From the NCBI GenBank assembly GCA_026874595.1, contig CM049322.1, positions 9,192,400 to 9,256,399 of the forward strand: a stretch of DNA of 64,000 nt, written 5' to 3'. Origin of the DNA: Sipunculus nudus. Taxonomy: Eukaryota; Annelida; Sipuncula; Golfingiida; Sipunculidae. Within the stretch, counting starts at the first letter, position 1. Every line of letters begins with the position of its first letter. A model generated the notes under the pieces. The model worked only from the letters and a program-made list of their open reading frames with translations. It had not been told where the DNA came from and ran no database searches. The translations under genes and the position numbers were made by a program. Shown piece after piece: positions 53,539 to 62,109 of this stretch.

Positions 53539-55157
53539 ATAGAAAAGTCAGTTCACTGACGGTGGGAATCGAACCCACGATTTTCCGATTTCCGGTCGGT
53601 GGCCTTACCACTTGGCTACGCCAGATTCCCTTCCCCTCTGTGTATTTGCACACTTTTATAGGAATCAGCGAAGTGACGAAGTGCTGTATACCATTTCCAT
53701 CTATAAACAATGAACCAGCGTTGCTTATCATACATCTATATATATATACAGTCAAGCCCGCTTATTGTCATATCGATGGTGCATGCATCAATTATGATAA
53801 TAACAGGGATGTGATATTATCCGGGCTTCATTATCAATGTCCTTTTGAGTTATAGAAGAAGCGTTTTGTCCCAAATGATATTAAATAAATCGTCAATAAA
53901 CAGGAAACAGAAACGTTTATGAATATTTTTATTGCACAACGGCATATCAAATTAGGTTAATGCACACCTGATACTTTTATTACCTGTAAGTTTTGTTGCG
54001 CATGCCGCAATAACTGATAAAAAGCCGACCTGCCAACAGAAAGAGACGTACCGTCTGGGTCATGAGGTAAATGTCTAGAAATATGCGGCATAGATATAAC
54101 CTTATTTAAAACAAACTATATTACTAAATAATTCTTTGCCCGACTATTGCGCCTTATTTTCCGGATATCTTATCGATGACTCAAACTTCCATGATCGTCT
54201 TTATGATAGGACTGTTCAGGGAGCGGACATCGTCATGCAATTGTCAACTTTCTGAAGTTTCGCCGCGATTGAGGTTTTTGACCGGTATATATCTCCTCCA
54301 GTGCTCACAATACCTCCCGCTTTTCGTCGACCCTTAAAGAGGATTTCCAGTCGTAAGCAACGTTTAGAGCTTGTGTTAAATCTCGGCGAAATGTCACTGA
54401 GGGGTAAATCACGGCCTTTCAAAGGCCAGGAGTAAATAATGTATAATATGTGATCGTAAACATCGCCCTTGTTAATATTCGAAGAAACGCAATGATCTGG
54501 ATTACCGTGGTAATTTAAGATGTTAATTAGCTAAGTGAGGGGGAGTGACTCGCATGCATCACTGCACATCACTGCCGCACACAGGTGGGAGATACGCCTG
54601 ACCGATTACAGGCTCTTTGCCTCGTTGATCGCCGTGTCGGCTTTGATGTGATATTAACTGCGAACTGGTATCACTGTCAAGGGTTCAAAGCGTGACAATA
54701 AACGGGATTATGACAATATTCCATGATATTAAAAGGTCAGATTTACCATTGTTTATATAGGAAATGGTTTGGGTTTTCATATTAATGTGACAATAAACAG
54801 GATTTTGTATTAACTGATATGACACAAAGTGGGCTTGACTGTATATATCATATATATCAGTATCACTGTTGAGGAAAGGAACCGTCTTTCGAGGGTAGTT
54901 ACAACAGCTGAGAGGATCATTGGTGTTCCTTTACCCAAACTTGACTCCATATTTCAAACACGATTGTTGAAGAAAGAAAACGATATTATAGAAGACTATA
55001 GTCACCCGGCGCAACATTTGTTTAGAAAAAAATGAAATCGGGGGTTCGCTATAGGTCGCTATCAGGCAATTCCAAAAGAATCCAAACTAGCACATACGTG
55101 TCAGCAGTTCGGCAATTGAATATTCACTTGTGGCACAATAACCTAGTCAAACATTTG

Positions 55158-55247
<90 letters not shown>

Positions 55248-55700
55248 GCATTTTTTTTATGATTAGTTGTTTAGGCCTTGTTTTAAAAAGAGGCTGTGAC
55301 GGTACCTATTTGCGCAAAACTGTCAGACGCCTGCTACAAGTTGGAAACCAATGAGTACCAATACAATTTTACTCAAATGACAACTGCAAACCTGCAAGGT
55401 CATATGCCTGGCGAGCAAGAGGTTATATTGACGACAACTATCAATTCTGTCATACAATATGGGTTATATACAACGTAAGTCCTACGTAGATAATAATGGA
55501 GGACTCAGAAAGCCATTTTACTCAGTCATTGCTTCTTATTTAATTTTCTCCTAACCTGAATGTTATTATTATCATTATTTCTTTCTTTTTCAGTTCTGAG
55601 AGGATCTCGGGTAGTATTATCAACACTGGCTGCAACCTTCATCTTCTTGGTGTTGGCTAAATCAACAAACGACTACTGGCAACACGAGGGAAAGTTTTGA
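29203..55700 (+). CDS. Lipocalin (apolipoprotein D/Lazarillo type), six exons, 224 codons
   Basis: Exons 29203-29310, 48336-48463, 51272-51351, 52009-52221, 53113-53151 and 55594-55700 join in frame to 672 coding nt plus TGA. A signal peptide (MRFHWLLLIVTSLVTGISS) precedes ECRLSKIP. The family signature GxW appears as FLGIWYEI at the start of exon 2, and the second motif as STDYDNYFVEFLC in exon 4. Lipocalins are secreted beta-barrels carrying small hydrophobic ligands; the ligand here is unknown. The C-terminus has a hydrophobic run (VVLSTLAATFIFLVLA) before 13 polar residues, so the protein may be membrane-attached. Intron 1 contains a 17-kb satellite. Exon 1 may start at an acceptor-like CTTCAG ending at 29128, implying an upstream 5' UTR exon. 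Confidence 0.83.
29634..29690. repeat. Short tandem repeat, 18-bp unit, about three copies
   Basis: The unit CAGGCTAAACAGCAGGCA repeats three times, the last copy changing to CCGGCA. It lies about 320 bp into lipocalin intron 1. Confidence 0.9.
30044..30156. repeat. Hairpin-forming inverted repeat, arms about 45-50 bp
   Basis: The left arm 30044-30090 and right arm 30105-30156 are near-perfect reverse complements, with blocks TAGCCCGAT.TAATCGGACT and CCTTGCCAT/ATGGCAGGG. The loop is about 12 nt (TATTGATATAC). It resembles a short palindromic MITE. Confidence 0.75.
32947..33470. repeat. Local 276-bp duplication within the satellite
   Basis: A run starting CCATACTCTACACC at 32947 and carrying the rare variants CTTTATTTAATAACATACA and GTGCACC recurs at 33223. 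The 276-bp offset is 23 times the 12-bp subunit. Confidence 0.8.
33839..42062. repeat. Higher-order repeat A: two tandem copies of 4112 bp
   Basis: 33839-37950 and 37951-42062 match base for base over long stretches, including all rare variants (for example the irregular block with TTTGCTCCATACTTAATACC). Differences are scattered single bases. The same 4112-bp offset holds at every landmark I compared, so this is a recent segmental duplication within the satellite. Confidence 0.92.
42063..47840. repeat. Higher-order repeat B: two tandem copies of 2805 and 2973 bp
   Basis: 42063-44867 and 44868-47840 share landmarks at an offset of 2805 bp. The second copy is 168 bp longer because a block near 47180-47400 is duplicated internally. 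Each copy ends with the same irregular block and the junction TTAATATTTAATACCATACT that also closes both copies of repeat A. Confidence 0.9.
48079..48229 (+). mobile_element. tRNA-derived SINE (serine tRNA-like), plus orientation
   Basis: The element has a leader with CCTATAAAAGTGTGCAAATA, then a tRNA-like part with an A-box-like AGCAAAGTGATTAAGGC, an anticodon arm CCGACCGGAAATCGG and a degenerate B box TTTTCGATTCCC. It runs into (AT)n. A second copy in the opposite orientation is at 53542-53676. The GGAAATC anticodon-loop pattern resembles serine tRNA. It is a repeat, not a working tRNA gene. Confidence 0.75.
48231..48267. repeat. (AT)n microsatellite at the SINE 3' end
   Basis: AT tract directly joined to the SINE tail GTGTATACC, about 70 bp before lipocalin exon 2. 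Confidence 0.95.
48336..48463 (+). CDS. Lipocalin exon 2: GxW signature
   Basis: After a TTTTATTTTAG acceptor the exon reads FLGIWYEIRWYPQKRF and ends LYFILHMR at donor GTACGC (phase 0 to 2). GIWYEI is the diagnostic first conserved region of lipocalins. It lies about 400 bp past the end of the satellite array and directly follows a SINE and an AT tract. Confidence 0.87.
48464..50490. other. Lipocalin intron 2, left part
   Basis: No plus-strand exon is visible. A minus-strand open segment (48964-49059, ARNWTLSDPGAKQSFSV...) follows a GCTAG acceptor-like site and is more GC-rich than its surroundings. It may be a gene or transposon fragment. 49590-49980 also stands out by higher GC, but I recognise nothing in it. 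Confidence 0.35.
50495..50690 (-). mobile_element. tRNA-derived SINE, second family, copy 1
   Basis: Read on the minus strand it has an A-box-like GGAGAAGCGGTTGGTACGCC and a B box GGGTTCGACCCC, followed by GGATCGGCCCAGG. It ends in an internal duplicate of the AAATTGTTGAGG/CCTGGGCC segment. A near copy lies about 300 bp to the right. Confidence 0.7.
50797..50966 (-). mobile_element. tRNA-derived SINE, second family, copy 2
   Basis: Same family and orientation as the copy at 50495-50690, sharing TACGCCGGA, AGCAAGCTTTGCAGG-like and GGTGACATAAAAG-like blocks at about 85% by eye. The B box is mutated (GGTTTCGACTCCC). Confidence 0.7.
51272..51351 (+). CDS. Lipocalin exon 3
   Basis: An 80-nt exon (phase 2 to 1) encoding SHGDKCTAWPKKQL then TPGIYKRDN, after acceptor TTTGTAG and before donor GTAATA. 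A mutated copy with similar flanks exists at 57139, confirming that it belongs to the duplicated gene. Confidence 0.8.
51472..51564. repeat. (AT)n microsatellite
   Basis: Imperfect AT tract of about 90 bp in lipocalin intron 3. Confidence 0.95.
51736..51805 (+). mobile_element. Possible tRNA-like SINE remnant
   Basis: TGTAGCCTAGTGAAAGAC resembles an A box and TGTTCGAAGCC about 45 bp later resembles a B box. No other copy in the window confirms it. Confidence 0.35.
51875..51895. repeat. G21 homopolymer
   Basis: Uninterrupted run of 21 G on the plus strand in lipocalin intron 3; its length may be an assembly estimate. Confidence 0.9.
52009..52221 (+). CDS. Lipocalin exon 4: TDY motif and beta-barrel core
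   Basis: A 213-nt exon (phase 1-1) after acceptor CATTCCAG. It encodes DTDIVIVSTDYDNYFVEFLC, matching the second lipocalin motif, then a cysteine-containing segment ending FAVTKHDIG. Donor GTAAGG. A close copy with an in-frame stop lies at 58337. Confidence 0.87.
52625..52682. repeat. (AT)n microsatellite
   Basis: Perfect AT tract of about 58 bp in lipocalin intron 4. Confidence 0.95.
52771..52827. repeat. Exact direct duplication, unit about 28 bp
   Basis: AAAAGGAGAAGTAAATAAAT followed by AACATAT occurs twice in a row. Confidence 0.85.
53113..53151 (+). CDS. Lipocalin exon 5 (39 nt)
   Basis: A small exon (phase 1-1) encoding GCPQKRRPVGAAQ between acceptor GTTGTAG and donor GTAATA. Its copy at 59310 has kept the acceptor and most codons, which is the main support for such a short exon. 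Confidence 0.68.
53280..53480. mobile_element. Fragments of a TA-type DNA transposon end
   Basis: Repeated terminal-inverted-repeat-like strings (TTCGACATAAGCGGGG, CACAACGAGGTTTAACTGTA in two copies, AAGCGGGCTTGACTGTA) resemble the ends of mariner/pogo-type elements. The last one matches the terminus of the element at 53749-54841. Confidence 0.45.
53496..53541. repeat. (AT)n microsatellite at the SINE end
   Basis: AT tract joined to the tail side of the minus-strand SINE copy, mirroring the arrangement at 48231. Confidence 0.9.
53542..53676 (-). mobile_element. tRNA-derived SINE (serine tRNA-like), minus orientation
   Basis: The minus strand reads GTAGCCAAGTGGTAAGGCC, then CCGACCGGAAATCGG and an intact B box GGGTTCGATTCCC. 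The leader CCTATAAAAGTGTGCAAATA is shared with the copy at 48079-48229. This copy keeps the promoter boxes better. Confidence 0.8.
53749..54841. mobile_element. Non-autonomous TA-flanked DNA transposon (mariner/pogo-like), 1093 bp
   Basis: The left end CAGTCAAGCCCGCTTATTG and right end CACAAAGTGGGCTTGACTG are inverted repeats of about 26 bp, each flanked by TA. Subterminal GTGACAATAAAC motifs repeat near 54694 and 54788, with a related GTCAATAAACAGG near 53891. No intact transposase is present; short frames inside (longest about 68 codons on the minus strand) are not recognisable. TA target duplication and CAGT termini fit the Tc1/mariner-pogo superfamily. Confidence 0.75.
54850..55128 (+). 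mobile_element. Non-LTR retrotransposon fragment (C-terminal reverse transcriptase region)
   Basis: One frame reads RLSRVVTTAERIIGVPLPKL then SHPAQHLFR; after a frameshift another continues SGVRYRSLSGNSKRI and VSAVRQLN. This arrangement (IIGV.LP.LDSI, HP....F, GRRYRSL, FVPSAVRLLN) is common at the C-terminus of animal LINE polyproteins. It is a short dead fragment in the last lipocalin intron. Confidence 0.65.
55161..55242. repeat. (AT)n microsatellite
   Basis: AT tract of about 82 bp with a GT interruption, directly after the LINE fragment. Confidence 0.95.
55291..55474 (+). CDS. Candidate alternative exon in the last lipocalin intron
   Basis: The segment is open in phase 1 from a weak acceptor (TTAAAAAG) to a strong donor (AAC|GTAAGT). 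It encodes 60 residues including PICAKLSDACYKLETNEY and one NFT glycosylation sequon. If inserted between exons 5 and 6 it shifts exon 6 to a frame ending LHLLGVG and a stop, removing the hydrophobic tail. I do not recognise the peptide. Confidence 0.35.
55594..55700 (+). CDS. Lipocalin exon 6: hydrophobic C-terminus and stop
   Basis: After a strong CTTTTTCAG acceptor, phase 1 reads VLRGSRVVLSTLAATFIFLV and continues to WQHEGKF and TGA at 55698. The hydrophobic stretch could be a transmembrane helix. A GPI signal would normally end the protein right after it. Splicing from the upstream candidate exon 55291-55474 would instead use another frame with an earlier TAA. Confidence 0.6.
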
Positions 55701-56052
55701 CATAAAACCTGTCAATGTAAAGGGACTCTTATTAGCATGAATGTTGTCTGTCTTATGTCACCTAAGTGATTTGAAGAGAGGGTAGAAGATGTATCATATA
55801 ACAAACAGAAAAGAAAACGAAAACACAATCCAGTTTTTGATAATTAATCAAATTATGGCGTATTAAGTCATAAATACAGACTTTGTCCGGTCCCTGACTG
55901 AAGAAACATTAGGATGAATTATTACTTGAATATTACCTCTTGAGGTACCGAATCTTAATTCTTAAAGATATATTTCAGAAGCAAAATTGGCGCTATTACC
56001 TCATAATTGGTTAGACCCCGGTTTGGAGGTTCACTATAAAAAGTTCATATTG

Positions 56053-56058
56053 AATAAA
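56053..56058 (+). terminator. Possible polyadenylation signal of the lipocalin gene
   Basis: AATAAA lies about 350 nt after the TGA. AT-rich surroundings make chance occurrence possible, but it is the first perfect signal downstream of the stop codon that I noticed. Confidence 0.4.
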
Positions 56059-56289
56059 CCATATTAGTACACAGGTAAAGTCATTGTTTCTGAAATTAGT
56101 TTTAATTGTCATTATATATAATTCATGTTGTAGCTGATTTTATATATTTCACATATAGACAATGTTACTGCGCATGCCTAATGGCATTTCAAGGCTATTT
56201 AACATCAATTACCTTTATCACAAAATGCACAATTATAAAAAATATCTTTGCTAAGCCGCTGCTTCCGTGAGTCGCACAAGGAGTACTTA

Positions 56290-59200
56290 CGCACTCGCAC
56301 ATTGGATATAAATCGTTCCAATAGGCGAAAAAAATAAAGCTGTTATGACCCTAGACGACACGCATGAAGCATTCGCCTACTACATCGATGATTTATTTTG
56401 TCGCTTTGTTCCTCAGCCGTGGAGAGAAACAACCAAAAGGGACGTTCGCTTAGATCTGCCCTGTACTTTTATAGCAAATATCAGCCGTCTGCTATCAAAA
56501 ATACCTGGGTTGGGAGAAAAAAAGCCAGCAGTCTCAGTGTGTCCAGCCGAAGTATCGCCATTTAATAGCATTAAAGAGTAAATAATAACTTTTTATTAGT
56601 TTTGGTTATTCATTGTGGAACTATAAGCGATCTGGTCGACTATTTGACTTAACTGTTATAAAAGTGGAGAAAATTGAGGCACCCTGTAGGATTCTGAGAC
56701 CAGTTCGGCTTTGTTTCCGCCCTGTTTTACTTGCATTAGAAAGGAGAATACAACAAATTAAATGTTGCATACGGGCATCTCAGTATCTTAATATGTGTGT
56801 GTGGGGGGGGGGGGAGGGGGTAATGTATCTGTGTTGATTCTATATGAAGAACTGAGTCCTAAGAACTTTTGTGCGCGATTTTTTTAGGTTTGGACAGGGA
56901 ACATTTGCTGAAATATTTCTCCGAGGTAAATGTTAAAACTAAAACAAAACTTCTACAGTTTAAAGTTATGCTTAATATATGAAAGTGAAAAAAGATAGTT
57001 CTTCCTGAAAACTAGTGGTCCTTAAGGACTATCTAGTTATTTTTTTTTTCATATTTTCACGGACTACCAAATTAAAATCATTACAGTTGATTTGATTGAT
57101 ATGAGTCAATGCTTACATCAATATCACCATCTTTGTAGCCTGGGAGACAAGTGTAAAGCCCTGCCTTAAGGTAACTCAGTAGGACAAACACCCCGGGAAT
57201 ATACAAGTGAGGATATGTTAATACTTTAACTGTATAACATTTAAAGAAATGGCATAGTACATTTATGTGCCGCTTCGGTGACCTTTCTGATGGCGCGGCG
57301 CTGACCGTTTCGAAGTACAGTATTTCGAGTGACTGTTTATCAGCAATTGTCGTCGTAAACTGATATGTTCGTGACAAGTGATGAAAACATAATTTTATGT
57401 TCTGTAACTTTAATCACTTTTAATGACTTACAACATGGCTGTTTGCTACATTTACACTAAATCTTACAATATGAATTAGCTTCAGTGTGTGACCGGCAGC
57501 TGTCAACATGCCACCAGCCATGCCCTAGAAATATATTTAAGTCTTTTTATAATCGATTTGGGTTAAGTGAATTTTACAAAACATAAGGACCTCTATTCAT
57601 CGCATGATTTATGGTGGTTAAGTTATTATAATTGTTCTTGACACTTTAATGGCAATGGCCGTCATGTGATAGCCCCGAGCCGAGTAGGTCGCACTGAGAA
57701 AAAAGTCAAACAGTTGTCTCCATACGCAGCTCTGAAAGACTTCTTGAATTCGTCAATCAAACGAAGACGTAAAAAGATAGGTTATATTGTTCACCATAAA
57801 ATGCTTGTTCGAATCCTTGTAGCATTTTTCTTTTCATATAATTGTTTGAAATCATATATTATATGTATATTTACATGTTCATTTAAAACAAATGTGATAT
57901 ATAGAATAAAATTTTAATCAAGTGAATGCAAGTTTATTTTTAATCAACAGGAAAACAGCCTATCCATTTTTTTACAATACCTAAATGCTGTCATAATGTA
58001 TCTGTGTATATATATATATAAACTAACTTCTTTTGTCTGTGAGGATGTGAGGAGAGCAGAGGACTACGAGCAGTCAGAGCGAATCTCGAATACTGCAGGG
58101 ATTTTGAAATATTTCAAGGTTTGCACCAACAAGTAGGATAAGCTCTCCGCAGGCTTACCGGGATTACTGAGTCCGTTTGCAGCATTTCATTAAAAACGAG
58201 TGCTCTTTTAGGGGTTACTCTGATTAATAACCATGCAATGACTATGGTTACACAACTAAATAGGGGTCAAAAATATAAAGAATGCATGCATGAGCCATTG
58301 CCCTGTCCGATTTATTTATTTTATTTCACATTCTAGACACCGACCGACCTCAAAGTAGTATCCATCGACTACGACAACTGTCACGTGGAGTTCCTGTGTT
58401 TTGCCTAATCCCGGGGTGTTTGTACAGACTCTTCAATCAACCTATGCAGCAGAAGGTAAAAGCTTCAAGAGCCCTTCATGTCCAGACCAATTAAAATTGT
58501 CGAGGAGCAGTGTGCGGACCAGGACACGTTTTCTGTTATAAAGCATAACCCAAAAAATTAAGCGCATAGATCGCATAGATCCACCATATAAGCAAATCAT
58601 ACCTTAAATGTCGCCCTATCAACAACAAAAACCTAAAACAGTTGTGTTGTGAGAGATATGTCTCGTTTATTTCATTGGTCTTCACCAACGTCAACTTCTT
58701 CGCTGGCACTTGCCGATAGGTGACGGTATGAAAGCTTGTAGCAAAACGTAAGGTTGAGTGTTTTCGTGCCTTTCTTCCTGATGTGGATGACCTGACTAAT
58801 ATATCGTGGCTCACGGTCCGTTTCCCTAACAGTCCAGGCCAATAATGCCTGTTGGCGTGCATGGACAAAAATTTCACAAGCTGAAGATTGTTATGTTGTT
58901 TGTTTAGGTGTTATTTATCTACCTTTATTACAAAAAATTAGAAACCTCAGAGGTGTCCAATGCTAACTGCAAGGTGTTTTCGTGATAGAAACAAATGCAA
59001 ACACTAGGTGGCAGCAGTCACGGGTAATCATTATTATGTGCAAAACAGGAATAACCTTTAACAATTGTTAAAGTTTAACCTTTATAAGCTGATAGCTTGA
59101 GCTAAGCTATTATTTCTTTGCTTCAATCGTAATTAATTCAGAAAAACATTATGAATTTGGAATACATACAAACCCATATGATATGCTATTCACGAGCTAA

Positions 59201-59350
59201 AAAGTTAAATGGTACCGCCAAACTGGGTATTCTGTTATTGGAGGATATGTTATTCATATTTTAACTTTTTTTAATAATTATCTCACCTTTTGTGTAGTTA
59301 TTGTCTTAGGCTGTCCACGGAAATTAAGACCAGTCGGGACTGCATTAGGA
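56290..59350 (+). pseudogene. Tandem duplicate of the lipocalin gene, decayed
   Basis: Segments match the upstream gene in order. The leader (CAGCCGTGGA at 56416 and TTTATAGCAAA) is kept but the start codon is gone. An exon 3 copy (57139-57218) has an in-frame TAA and a damaged donor. An exon 4 copy (58337-58545) keeps ATCGACTACGACAACT and TTCCTGTGTTTTGCC but then reads TAA, and its donor is lost. An exon 5 copy (59310-59348) has lost its donor. Exon 2 with the GxW motif is missing or reduced to a scrap near 56888-56923. Intron flanks also match (GAAAACTA.TGGTCCTTAA-type before exon 3), so this arose by DNA duplication, not retroposition. Confidence 0.78.
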
Positions 59351-59358
59351 ATGTGTTA

Positions 59359-59359
<1 letters not shown>

Positions 59360-59429
<70 letters not shown>

Positions 59430-59438
59430 TATATCCTT
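59360..59438. repeat. (AT)n microsatellite
   Basis: AT tract of about 75 bp immediately after the pseudogene's last exon copy. Confidence 0.95.
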
Positions 59439-59742
59439 TTACATGTGATCTCACATGACCGTGGAAGAAAGAATGCACATATATATAAATATTTTATGCA
59501 TTTGCATTTTATGATGCGTGTGATTCATTCAGTCCATGTTTAGTGAAATATTCAAGGACGGAAATTCCCTCTAATTCATAATCATGCTTTATGCTATATT
59601 TTACGTTTTATCTATGGTATAATACACAGCTGTATTAATAAAAAACGTACAAGACCCATCCTTTTACAATCAATAATCAACCGCCCTTTTTAACGTTTTT
59701 GAGCAGAGTTCTCTCATTTCCATTCCTTTTTTTACCGCAGCC

Positions 59743-59860
59743 GCAGGCGACGTCTTCGACACGACTTACCCCTTCGGTGATTTGAGTCATTTCTTTAATT
59801 ATAATACTTTAGGCTACACTTGCGTAACGACGTTCCCAGAGACTCTGTGTGGGCTTTGAC
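59743..59860 (+). other. Exon-like open segment of unknown nature
   Basis: After a good acceptor (CTTTTTTTACCGCAG) a frame runs AGDVFDTTYPFGDLSHFF and on to PETLCGL and a TGA. It could be a terminal exon of the duplicated lipocalin or of another gene, or chance. I do not recognise the peptide. Confidence 0.25.
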
Positions 59861-60562
59861 AGGATAAAGGGAAATGCATACCACACTGCCAGACATAACT
59901 ATGTTTTGGCAATTTTTCTCTATCTTATAATGCATGTGATTAGCTATTTAATGAAACATGTGTTATCAATTGGGCGGATAAATCAGAAACACTGAGGCAA
60001 CCAGTAAGTTAAATTAAAACTTTTTTTGTTCAGTACTTTGGTGCCATCTAGAGCGTCTAATGAAAACGATTCAATAACTGGAGACTTGCCACCCCTTGTT
60101 AGTTTATCCGATTTTAAGTGTAATGTGCATTGTTTAGTGAGCTACCAACATATCGTTTCATAATAAGACTCTTCCATGGTCCATTGTTGTCCATAGCGAG
60201 GGCTCACTATACTGCTTTACCTATCTGGTACCTTCCCGTTAGGTGTGGGGCTTTATGAATGAACCAGCATGATAAACCCGGTCTTTTTATCGGAGATATA
60301 AGATGCATTACATGAGATAAAGAATGTTGGCTCTACATTTTTTAATCTAAAAATTGAAACAAAATATCGATTTTCAGTCGGATCCTGTCTCATTAAGATA
60401 TTTACAGACAGTTTTACATTCATTTTGTGGCTCTGTGCTCGTTGGAAAAAATACATCTGTATGTTTACATTTGAAGACCTAGGCTGTGTTGACGGGTACT
60501 TTGGCGAACCGGAACGGGACGCTGAAGCATTCAGATTTTCATAGATATTAGTTGTTTACATA

Positions 60563-60600
<38 letters not shown>
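60563..60600. repeat. (TTA)n microsatellite
   Basis: Perfect trinucleotide run of about 13 units. Confidence 0.95.
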
Positions 60601-60829
60601 GAAGTAATTTAGCCTGAACCAAAGTGTTTTCCTGAGCCGATCTTTCCGCATCTGGGAACATGTAACTAGGGTTTGTCATTTGTCCACGTGGGTTGGATCC
60701 CTCCTTTTCCTAAATCCTGTATTCGCCCGTGGATAGGCCTACCCATCCCCCTGAAGCTGTGTGGTGATATGACACTTTGATTGAAACTATTGTCAGTAGG
60801 TAGACGATAGATGTAAAAAAGACTGAAAG

Positions 60830-61185
60830 GTAGGAACTAAGTGATGTACATGTATTTAAGGTAGGAAACCACACGAAAACACAGTAAGGGTAAATGTGTT
60901 TTTTTATTGAATAAATGATGAATTTGATGTGGAAACCACAACAAGTAAGCAATGTGTTTTGTATTCATTAAATGATGTATTAAAGATTGGAAACAACTCA
61001 CAGTATGGAATAATGTGCTTGTGGGACTAAGTAATTATTTGAGACAGGAAACTATTCAAAGTAAAGAATCATGTGTTTTGTAGGGAATAAATGATAAATT
61101 AAGGTATAAACAACTCATAATATGGAATAATGTGTCTTTAGGGACAATAATGGAATTACTTTGAGTGGAGAACCAATAAAAGAAA
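60830..61185. repeat. Degenerate tandem repeat, period about 60-65 bp, five to six copies
   Basis: Units share a core like GGAAACAACTCA, AGTATGGAATAATGTGTTTT and GGGAATAAATGAT(G/A)AATT. Copies are visible near 60865, 60930, 60990, 61050 and 61110, strongly diverged. Confidence 0.7.
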
Positions 61186-61189
61186 GAAA

Positions 61190-62090
61190 AAAAAAACAGT
61201 TCGAGTAATAACATCTAGATGAATGGACTGTGTAGCGGAGCCATGTATCCCTTGAGTATCGGCCGGGTAATGTCCTTGCTGACATTGTGTCGCATTCTCC
61301 ACACAGAGGGTCTACCAGTGAATGTCAAAGATAAACCTCCTGCCGATTCACCCAACACGCTTTTACCCCTAAATGGATCTATTTCGCAAGAGAAGTGTTA
61401 AAATTTCAAAAACTACGTTTATAAAGCAAATATAGAGTAAGCATGGACAACACCCATGATAAATGTAACCAGCAAAAGATATTTGTCCGTGAAACATGTA
61501 TTATTTATTGATTAATTTGTGGACCTTTCCGTGACGTACTATTTTCAATATAAACTTAGGTACGCGTTTGATTGGATAGTTCATGTGATACAACTGTTTC
61601 CGGAATTGTTAGAGAGATGTCTGCAATAGTACAACGACATTTGTTGTGGTTATTTTAATATTAGGCATAAGGAAATAATATTGTGGTTATACCAATAATA
61701 GGCAGAACGATTAAGTCGGTGATTTAGGGATTAACCATTCTTGCGTGCTGACATAAAAAATGAGTTCCAAGGGATCGAGAGTCAGATGTTTTTACATTTA
61801 CTGACTACGCAAGTGGGTCAGTTGCTGGGTTAAATGTCAGGTCAAACTTGCTTGAATCCATTACTGTCAGCAGGGGATATTCATATGCACAATAGACACA
61901 ATCCTGGGCCACATATTGATTGTGTCACCCGCCCATGTTATCAATAACCACTGAGATCACCAAGCTGCGACACAGGCATTCCGATCTATGCCTATGGCAT
62001 TTCGGTTGTTTTCGGTTGTAACAACCATCCAATTAGAAACCACGCAAAACAATTATTTATATTCATAACGGCTACCCCATGTACCGGCCT
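61190..62090. other. Non-coding stretch before the LINE
   Basis: No gene is recognised. A 60-codon open frame at 61219-61401 has no recognisable motif. Confidence 0.4.
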
Positions 62091-62109
62091 AGGCCAGACA
62101 CTAACTGGT

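Noticed and set aside
53542-53676. A functional serine tRNA gene
   Set aside because: A and B boxes and an anticodon-like arm are present, but the acceptor stem does not pair. A second diverged copy with the same leader and AT tail shows it is a SINE.
57081-57377. 98-codon minus-strand open frame over the lipocalin pseudogene exon 3 copy
   Set aside because: It is the reverse-strand shadow of the exon 3 duplicate and contains no known domain.
61219-61401. 60-codon plus-strand open frame (MNGLCSGAMYPLS...)
   Set aside because: No recognised motif, splice context or repeat copy; its length is within chance expectation.
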